Origin: Spirochaetales bacterium
GTDB taxonomy: Bacteria > Spirochaetota > Spirochaetia > Sphaerochaetales > Sphaerochaetaceae
Assembly (NCBI GenBank): GCA_022788185.1
Contig: JALEVV010000017.1
Location: forward strand, 1-64,000
Direction: 5' to 3'
Length of the DNA: 64,000 nt
The notes beneath the pieces were generated by a model. That model saw nothing but the letters and a program-made list of their open reading frames with translations, was not told the DNA's origin and did no database searches. The position numbers and the translations under genes were made by a program. This document shows positions 58,237 through 64,000 of this stretch, piece after piece. Position 1 is the stretch's first letter. The number at the start of each line of letters is the position of its first letter.

Positions 58237-59610
58237 ATGAAAATAGCGGTCATTAACGGAAGTCCGAAGGGAAAATACAGTATCACACTGCAGACGGTAC
58301 TGTATCTGGAGAGGAAGTTTCCTGAGCATACATTTGAAATTCTGCATGCCGGACAGCGTATAAAGGCGCTGGAAAAGGACTTCCGGGAAGCGGTACAGCT
58401 GATGGAATCATCGGATGCCATTCTCTTTTCCTACCCTGTGTATACCTTCCTCTGTCCCTCTCAGCTGCACCGTTTCATCAGTCTTCTGAAGAAGAGTGAT
58501 GTGTGCCTGGATGGTAAGTTCGTCACCCAGATTTCAACCTCAAAGCACTTCTATGATGTGACGGCCCATAAGTACATTGAGGAAAATGTCCTGGACCTCG
58601 GCATGAGGTATGTCCTGGGATTGTCCGCGGATATGGAAGATCTGCTGACTGAGAAGGGCAGGAGGGAAGCAGAGCAGTTTTTCGAACGCTTTCTCTGGGC
58701 CGTTAAGGAAAACATTGCGGAAAGCAGGATACTCGGGAGTGAGGATTTCAGACCGGTTGAGGCAACTCTGCCCCTCAGAGGATGCGATCAGAGGCTGTCG
58801 GTAAAGGACGTCGTGATCGTGACTGACAATACCGATCCATCGTCAAACCTGGGCAGGATGATAAAGCGCTTCAGGATGCAGCTTCCCTATGAGAGCCGGA
58901 TAGTGAATATAGCTGAGTATCCCTTTGCCGGTGGGTGTCTAGGCTGCTTCCGGTGCGCCGTTTCTGAAAAATGCGTATACAAAGACGGTTTTGATTCCTT
59001 CCTGAGGGATAATATCCAGCGAGCCGATGCCATAGTGTATGCCTTCACGGTTTCGGACCATTCCATGGGCTACCGCTTCAAGGTGTACGATGACCGCAAC
59101 TTCTGTAACGGGCACAGGACCGTAACAGTGGGAATGCCGGTAGGGTACATTGTTTCAGGACCCTATTCAGATGAACACAATCTCAGAACGGTAATTGAGG
59201 CCCGATGCGATACGGGCGGAAATTTCCTCTCCGGTGTGGCAACCGATGAAAGCAATCCCGATCTCATGATTGATCAGCTGGCAAAGAGCCTCTCGTTTGC
59301 GCTGGAAACGGGGCATACCGCCCCTCGCACCTTCTGGGGTGTAGGCGGCATGAAGATCTTCCGTGACCTGATCTATCAGATGCGTGGCATGATGAGGGCT
59401 GACCATAAGTTCTATAAGAAACAGGGGATTTACGACTTTCCGCAGAAGAACCGCATTGCTTCACTGAAGATGTATCTGGTCGGCATGCTGCTCTCGAATG
59501 AAAAGATTCTCAGTAAGATGGGCAATAAGATGAATGAGGGGATGCTTGCGCCGTACAGGAAGATGTTCTTAAAAATGGACAGGGAGATTGCAGATGGTAA
59601 ACAGAAGTGA
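58237..59610 (+). CDS. Double flavodoxin-fold protein with cysteine cluster
   Basis: 457 residues. Two flavodoxin/NAD(P)H-FMN reductase-like domains in tandem: residues 1-185 (KIAVINGSPKGKYSITLQ, LFSYPVYTFLCPSQLHRF) and 195-400 (DVVIVTDNTDPSSNLGRMI). The second holds GGCLGCFRCAVSEKCVYKD, the cysteine arrangement of iron-sulfur flavoproteins. A C-terminal helical tail follows. GGGGAGGG lies before ATG 58237. It overlaps the next gene, a tocopherol-cyclase-like protein, by 17 bases. Probable electron-transfer enzyme for an unknown substrate. Confidence 0.8.
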   Translation: MKIAVINGSPKGKYSITLQTVLYLERKFPEHTFEILHAGQRIKALEKDFREAVQLMESSDAILFSYPVYTFLCPSQLHRFISLLKKSDVCLDGKFVTQISTSKHFYDVTAHKYIEENVLDLGMRYVLGLSADMEDLLTEKGRREAEQFFERFLWAVKENIAESRILGSEDFRPVEATLPLRGCDQRLSVKDVVIVTDNTDPSSNLGRMIKRFRMQLPYESRIVNIAEYPFAGGCLGCFRCAVSEKCVYKDGFDSFLRDNIQRADAIVYAFTVSDHSMGYRFKVYDDRNFCNGHRTVTVGMPVGYIVSGPYSDEHNLRTVIEARCDTGGNFLSGVATDESNPDLMIDQLAKSLSFALETGHTAPRTFWGVGGMKIFRDLIYQMRGMMRADHKFYKKQGIYDFPQKNRIASLKMYLVGMLLSNEKILSKMGNKMNEGMLAPYRKMFLKMDREIADGKQK

Positions 59611-60706
59611 TGTGAAGCGGAATGCGTTCATGCTTAAGGGTGCTCTTGCCCGATGCGGCTACGACTGGTGGTGGCACTCCTTCACGGGACGCCACATCGT
59701 CACGGGTGAGGAGAAGTCTTTCTTCATTGAGTTTTTCACCTGCAATCCTGCACTCGGAGGGGATGAGCCCGTCTTCGGACAGACTCCTCAGCATCAGAAG
59801 CCTTCATATCTGATGGTCAAGGCAGGAGCATGGGGTGAGGATGCACTTCAGCTCCACCGATTCTTCGGGTGGAAGAGTGTGAACATCTCAGAGGGTGCCC
59901 CCTTCAGCGTGGAAGCGGGTGACTGCTTTCTCTCTGAGACTAATACCCGGGGAAGAGTGAAAGTGGAAAATGCCGAAGCGCACCCCGAGTGGATGTGCAG
60001 TGACGGTACCATGAGCTGGGAGCTGGAAATTCATAAGCATATCGCCTTCAACGTGGGGTACGGAGCCAGCAGACCGATGCGGGAAAGCGGTGCGTTTGAG
60101 ATGTTCTGGCACGCGGAAGGGATGAAGACCTTCTACTCCGGCCATGTGGTTTTCAATGGTGAAACATACGTCGTCACACCGGATACGTGTTATGGATATG
60201 CTGACAAGAACTGGGGAAAGGATTTTACCAGTCCCTGGGTCTGGCTCTCATCGTGCAACCTTACCAGCACCATCACCGGAAAAAGGCTTTCCGACAGCGT
60301 CTTCGACATCGGAGGAGGGCGTCCTAAGATAGGGCCGTTGGCGCTGAACCGCAAGCTGCTCTCAGCCTTCCATCACGAGGGAAAGGACTACGAGTTCAAC
60401 TTTTCCAAGTTCTGGACCATGACCAGAACCGAATTCACATGTACCGAAACTGATAGCAGGATAGTCTGGCATGTGGAGCAGAAAACACTCCGCCACCGCA
60501 TGGTTACCGACGTCACGTGCGAAAAGAAGGACATGCTCCTTATCAATTATGAAGCTCCGGATGGGGCAAAGCGCCACAACAGACTCTGGAACGGCGGTAA
60601 CGGTGTGGGCACTGTCCGGCTCTATGAACGACGTCCCGGAGGTGAAAAGCTCATCGATGAGGTGCATGCCGAGAACATCGGCTGCGAGTGGGGTGAGTAC
60701 TGCTGA
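59594..60706 (+). CDS. Tocopherol-cyclase-like / CrtC-like protein
   Basis: 370 residues. Matches the tocopherol cyclase-like family seen scattered in bacteria: GYDWWWHSFTGRH near the N-terminus, FGWKSVNISEG, ADKNWGKDFTSPWVWLSSCNL. The fold is a two-domain lipocalin-like barrel that acts on isoprenoid or lipid substrates. Spirochaetes do not make tocopherol, so the true substrate must differ. ATG 59594 follows GGGAG at 7 bases. It lies in a run with the double flavodoxin and an alpha/beta hydrolase, perhaps a small lipid-modifying pathway. Confidence 0.72.
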   Translation: MVNRSDVKRNAFMLKGALARCGYDWWWHSFTGRHIVTGEEKSFFIEFFTCNPALGGDEPVFGQTPQHQKPSYLMVKAGAWGEDALQLHRFFGWKSVNISEGAPFSVEAGDCFLSETNTRGRVKVENAEAHPEWMCSDGTMSWELEIHKHIAFNVGYGASRPMRESGAFEMFWHAEGMKTFYSGHVVFNGETYVVTPDTCYGYADKNWGKDFTSPWVWLSSCNLTSTITGKRLSDSVFDIGGGRPKIGPLALNRKLLSAFHHEGKDYEFNFSKFWTMTRTEFTCTETDSRIVWHVEQKTLRHRMVTDVTCEKKDMLLINYEAPDGAKRHNRLWNGGNGVGTVRLYERRPGGEKLIDEVHAENIGCEWGEYC

Positions 60707-60719
60707 TCGGGAGGAATGC

Positions 60720-61442
60720 ATGAAGAAAGGGAAAAAGATCATTGCATCAGTAGTGCTGGCAGTGCTGGCTGTACTGGGTATCGGTGGATTTGTCTATGTG
60801 TCCGATTACTACCATGCGGATGATGATGCCCTGAAAGCCCTGAATCTTCAGGGGGATGGTGTTCAGGTAGAACAGGATGGTGCTGTCATCTGGTTCATTC
60901 CGGAAAACCCTGCTGCCGGTATCATCTTCTATCCGGGAGGCAAGGTGGAATATACCGCCTATGCACCCCTGTTAAGATCACTGGCAGAGGAGGGGATTCT
61001 CTCGGCACTGGTGAAGATGCCATGCAATCTGGCGGTTCTTGATGCCGATGCCGCATCCGGACTGAAGGATAAGCATTCGGAGGTCGCGTCCTGGTACATG
61101 GCAGGGCACTCTCTGGGAGGTGCCATGGCTGCAAACCATGCCGCCAAACATGCAGACTGGTATGATGGCGTGATACTGCTGGCTTCCTATTCCACGAAGG
61201 ATCTGAACGATACGGGGCTCAGGGTGCTTTCAGTTTATGGCTCTGAGGATGGCGTCATGAACCGGGAGTCCTACGAGAAGTACAGAAATAATCTTCCTTC
61301 TGATAGTACTGAAGTGATCCTGCCCGGCGGCAACCACGCCCAGTTCGGCAGCTACGGCCCTCAGGAAGGGGACGGAAGGCCGACCATCTCAAAAGAGGAG
61401 CAGATCAGGGCCACAACCGAAGCGGTCATTAATTGGCTCTGA
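60720..61442 (+). CDS. Membrane-anchored or secreted alpha/beta hydrolase
   Basis: 240 residues. An N-terminal helix (KKIIASVVLAVLAVLGIGGFVYV) is a signal anchor. The hydrolase core has GHSLGGAMAAN (nucleophile Ser), a late SVYGSEDGVM (Asp) and GGNHAQFG (His), like the PF12695 group that contains esterases and dienelactone-hydrolase-like enzymes. GGGAGG precedes ATG 60720; the ORF's longer start at 60471 is antisense-like filler in another frame of the preceding gene. The substrate is unknown. 13 bases separate it from the tocopherol-cyclase-like gene. Confidence 0.83.
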   Translation: MKKGKKIIASVVLAVLAVLGIGGFVYVSDYYHADDDALKALNLQGDGVQVEQDGAVIWFIPENPAAGIIFYPGGKVEYTAYAPLLRSLAEEGILSALVKMPCNLAVLDADAASGLKDKHSEVASWYMAGHSLGGAMAANHAAKHADWYDGVILLASYSTKDLNDTGLRVLSVYGSEDGVMNRESYEKYRNNLPSDSTEVILPGGNHAQFGSYGPQEGDGRPTISKEEQIRATTEAVINWL

Positions 61443-61444
61443 GT

Positions 61445-62095
61445 TCATGCATGGTTGCCCGTTTCCAGGCACCAGGCTGCGATTCTTCCGATAAGGGCCG
61501 CATCCACTTTCCCGTAGGGTATTCTTATCGTACCCTTGTCCGTGTCATAGTCCTTCAGCTCAGCTGCAAAGTGGGAAACCGCTTCCGGCCCTGGGTAAAA
61601 GCCGATGTGTTTCTTTGAGGCGGCAAAATGCACGATATTATGGTCCTTCCTGAAGGTGGGCATGCTCCAGGAGATGCACTCCCGGGTACCTGGAAGTGCT
61701 TTCCTGAGAATATCGCATAGCTGAATAAGATCGGCCCGTTTCCACTCATCCTGACGCTGGATGTATTCTTCGATCGTTTCAGGGCTCTTTCCGCAGTAGT
61801 GATCCTGATCCCTGTTTGCAAACTCCCGTCCGCACTTCGGACACTTCCACTTCTCCCGCTCCCTGAGCGTTACATGCACGCTGTCCCCGAAGCTTTTCCC
61901 GATCAGGGCTCTTGTCTTCTTGGGAATTCCCATGACATGGGAGGATGTTCCCATCCTGACAACCTGTCCCCTGTAGGGCACGCCGTCAATGACCGCTTCC
62001 ACCAGCAGTCTTCCCTTTCCTTCATAGGGCACTTCAATGTAAGAAGCATCCATATCAGGGTTTTTCATTATTATTGCGTCAAAAGTCAGTTCCAT
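61445..62095 (-). CDS. DUF1905 plus DUF1801-like protein with cysteine/histidine linker
   Basis: 216 residues. N-terminal DUF1905-type barrel (VPYEGKGRLLVEAVIDGVPYRGQVVRMGTSSHVMGIPKKTRALIGK), then a short metal-type linker (CPKCGREFANRDQDHYCGK: three Cys, one His), then a DUF1801/YdhG-like domain (ISWSMPTFRKDHNIVHFAASKKHIGFYPGPEA). Functions of both DUFs are unknown. ATG 62095 is chosen: TATTCT lies 6 bases upstream on the minus strand, and the ORF's start at 62137 lies in the proS terminator. Confidence 0.75.
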   Translation of the reverse strand: MELTFDAIIMKNPDMDASYIEVPYEGKGRLLVEAVIDGVPYRGQVVRMGTSSHVMGIPKKTRALIGKSFGDSVHVTLREREKWKCPKCGREFANRDQDHYCGKSPETIEEYIQRQDEWKRADLIQLCDILRKALPGTRECISWSMPTFRKDHNIVHFAASKKHIGFYPGPEAVSHFAAELKDYDTDKGTIRIPYGKVDAALIGRIAAWCLETGNHA

Positions 62096-62123
62096 ATGGT
62101 AAGAATAAAGCGCTGAGTACAGG

Positions 62124-62157
62124 AAAAAAAAGATCACAGCCGTAAATGACTGTGATC
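62124..62157 (-). terminator. Intrinsic terminator of proS
   Basis: Minus strand: GATCACAG pairs with CTGTGATC, followed by eight T. Confidence 0.88.
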
Positions 62158-62178
62158 CTTTTGATTACATGAATTTTT

Positions 62179-63936
62179 TCAGTTCAGTTCCTTCTCGACG
62201 ATGTTGTCATCCACTTCCTTCTGGAGGCGGGCGATGGTTGCCTTCACTTCGTCAGTGAGATCGGAAAGTGCGAAGGACGTGACTTCGTCCGTCTCACGGA
62301 TCTTCACTTCAACCTTGCCTTCCTTGAGGGAGCGGTTTCCGATCGTGATCCTGATGGGAATACCGATGATGTCCGCATCGGCAAACTTGACACCGGCAGA
62401 CTCCTTCCTGTCATCGTAAAGCACGTCGATGCCTGCATCTGAAAGTTCCTTATAGAGGTCCTCACCGATCTGGTTGTCCTTGACGAGGGAGATGAGATGT
62501 ACCTGATAGGGAGCAACGGAGATGGGGAGCTTAAGACCCTTCTCATCGTTGTACTCCTCTGCAAGACAGGCAAGCAGACGTCCCACACCGATACCATAGG
62601 AGCCCATGATTACGGGCTTTCTCGTTCCGTCCTCTGCAGTGTAGTAGCAGTTCATGGACTCTGAGTATCTGGTTCCGAGCTGGAAGATGTTTCCGATCTC
62701 GACACCCTTGCTTGCGGTAAGCTTCTCACCACAGACGGGGCATGTGTATCCGTCGCGGGCTGATGCGATGTCGGCAACGGTTCCGGTGTAATCGCGTCCG
62801 AAGTTGGTGTTGAGGTAGTGATAGCCTGCCTCGTTTGCTCCTGCTACCAGGTTGTTTGACTTGGCAACGGAGTCATCGACAATTGCCATGAAGTTACCCT
62901 TTGCACCGATGAGTGAGCCGAAGCCGGGAATTATTCCGCATGCCGTTATCTCCTCATCATGGGCCGGACGAATGGAGTTAGCCCTTGCGGCGTTGGAGAG
63001 CTTGCTCTCCTCCACATCCATATCCCCACGGATGATGGCGACGATGAGCTTTTCGTTTTCCTCACCTGTTCTGTCATTGATGAACGTTCCGACCATGAAG
63101 ACTGCTTTGGCGGTCTGGCGGGCTTCGATACCGAGTGTGGCGCAGAGCTCGTCGATTGTCTTTGAATCGGGGGTAGCGATCTTCTCCATCGGCTTTGCTT
63201 CCTCCGCGAAGTACTCCTTCTTGAAGGTGGCAACCTGCCTGTTGGCGGTGTAGCCGCACTTCTTACAGGTTATGATCGTGTCCTCGCCGATAGGGGAGAG
63301 GTACATGTATTCGTGGGATACCTTACCGCCCATCATGCCTGAATCGGCACCTACGGCGATGGCGGGAAGACCGCAGCGGGAGAAGATCCTGAAGTAGGCT
63401 TTGTAGTGATCGCGGTATACCTTGTCGAGACCCTCCTGATCCTTATCGAAGGAGTAGGAGTCCTTCATCGTGAACTCCCTTACCCTGATGAGACCTGCTC
63501 TCGGACGGGGATCATCCCTCCACTTGGTCTGGATCTGGTAAACGAGCAGCGGCATGCGCTTATATGAATCGATCTCGCCCCTTGCCAGGTCAGTTACTGC
63601 TTCTTCATGGGTCATTGCAAGAACCATGTCGCGTCCTGCCCTGTCCTCGAAGCGGCTCATTTCCTTATCAATTGAGTAGTATCTTCCGGTTTCCTTCCAG
63701 ATATCGGCGGTGTTCACGACAGGCATCAGGATTTCCTGAGCTCCGATCCTGTCCATTTCATCACGGATAATCGTTTCTATCTTTGCTGTTGCCTTGAAGC
63801 CGAGCGGGAGGAGTGAGAAGATACCCGCACCGAGCTGACGTATATATCCGGCTCTCAGAAGGTATTCGTACCCTTTCGTGTCAGCTCCGTTGGGAGCTTC
63901 CCTGAGAGTCCTTGAAAACATGTTTGACATTCTCAT
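62179..63936 (-). CDS. proS: Prolyl-tRNA synthetase
   Basis: 585 residues, bacterial-type ProRS. Motif 1/2 region: LGFKATAKIETIIRDEMDRIGAQEILMP, then motif 2 KWRDDPRPRAGLIRVREFTMKDSYSF. An editing (INS) domain lies at about 240-400 (TAKAVFMVG ... RGDMDVEESKL). Motif 3 is MGSYGIGVGRLLACLAEE, followed by the anticodon-binding domain. AGGAG lies 11 bases before ATG 63936, rather far; a second ATG two codons on is possible. The gene is complete; its upstream region runs to the window edge. Confidence 0.97.
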   Translation of the reverse strand: MRMSNMFSRTLREAPNGADTKGYEYLLRAGYIRQLGAGIFSLLPLGFKATAKIETIIRDEMDRIGAQEILMPVVNTADIWKETGRYYSIDKEMSRFEDRAGRDMVLAMTHEEAVTDLARGEIDSYKRMPLLVYQIQTKWRDDPRPRAGLIRVREFTMKDSYSFDKDQEGLDKVYRDHYKAYFRIFSRCGLPAIAVGADSGMMGGKVSHEYMYLSPIGEDTIITCKKCGYTANRQVATFKKEYFAEEAKPMEKIATPDSKTIDELCATLGIEARQTAKAVFMVGTFINDRTGEENEKLIVAIIRGDMDVEESKLSNAARANSIRPAHDEEITACGIIPGFGSLIGAKGNFMAIVDDSVAKSNNLVAGANEAGYHYLNTNFGRDYTGTVADIASARDGYTCPVCGEKLTASKGVEIGNIFQLGTRYSESMNCYYTAEDGTRKPVIMGSYGIGVGRLLACLAEEYNDEKGLKLPISVAPYQVHLISLVKDNQIGEDLYKELSDAGIDVLYDDRKESAGVKFADADIIGIPIRITIGNRSLKEGKVEVKIRETDEVTSFALSDLTDEVKATIARLQKEVDDNIVEKELN

Positions 63937-64000
63937 GGATTTGCTGTCTCCTATGGGAACGCATTTTACAACAAAGAATAATTACTTTCTACCCTCAGGG

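Noticed and set aside
1-64000. CRISPR array, tRNA or rRNA genes
   Set aside because: No regularly spaced repeats, cloverleaf or rRNA-like sequence was found by reading both strands; a covariance search was not possible.

Overview
The window looks like a chromosome segment of a host-associated, carbohydrate-fermenting spirochaete, most likely Sphaerochaetaceae-like. This is inferred from family content: a nucleoside-binding BMP protein whose mature end begins AQGAAEAPA, as in many Sphaerochaeta-type binding proteins, several spirochaete-style sugar regulators, and a plant-polymer gene set. No rRNA, tRNA or CRISPR array was seen. GC is moderate, with a clearly AT-richer island at about 50.5-52.7 kb.

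Layout. 0-0.9 kb: right end of an IS200/IS605-type element (TnpB C-terminus, end hairpin, TCAA) sitting inside a transglutaminase-like gene that is cut just after its catalytic His. 0.96-6.6 kb: M28 peptidase, YigZ, aldo/keto reductase, a membrane-zinc ribbon-Nudix fusion, then deoC with a long thymidine-kinase-like protein. 6.8-32.8 kb: a pectin/uronate locus. It holds GH28, a CE12-type esterase, GH105, uxaB-uxaA-uxaC with an IclR/KdgR-type regulator, kdgK and an eda-VOC fusion, so every step from galacturonate to pyruvate plus glyceraldehyde-3-phosphate is present. It also holds a 1065-residue one-chain regulator and a 9.3-kb ABC importer operon with two ATPases and five extra small membrane proteins. 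Two KdgR-like operators tie kdgK/eda and the uxa operon together.

33-41 kb: nucleoside importer (BMP protein, tandem ATPase, two permeases) with purine nucleoside phosphorylase, then a DUF985 cupin, an SDR, a metallophosphoesterase and a ParB-like protein. 41-46 kb: flavodoxin, a lone ABC ATPase, an FCD/GntR regulator, an unannotated small RNA-like unit, a DhuI-type uronate isomerase and a ROK regulator. 46-50.5 kb: htpG, mscS, rlmE, then a 447-base gap, then rhomboid. 50.6-52.7 kb: three secreted beta-rich proteins. 52.8-64 kb: SulP, adenosine deaminase, ankyrin protein, SDR, nagA, double flavodoxin, tocopherol-cyclase-like protein, alpha/beta hydrolase, DUF1905/DUF1801-like protein, proS.

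Most notable. (1) The 49.4-49.8 kb gap carries two tandem minus-strand units, each with a near-consensus sigma-54 promoter (TTGGCACG...TGCA, exact GG-10-GC spacing), a shared 5' module containing ACCTCCTT (an anti-Shine-Dalgarno sequence) and its own intrinsic terminator; a perfect CGTGCA/TGCACG inverted repeat lies about 110 bases upstream, where an enhancer-binding protein would sit. This reads as a pair of Qrr-like sigma-54 small RNAs that could pair with ribosome binding sites. (2) The 1065-residue regulator has hybrid two-component architecture, but the phospho-His and phospho-Asp positions are lost. (3) Many genes have a -10 box 6-8 bases before the start codon and no ribosome binding site, implying leaderless mRNAs. 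(4) A three-way-junction RNA lies in the leader of the ABC operon.
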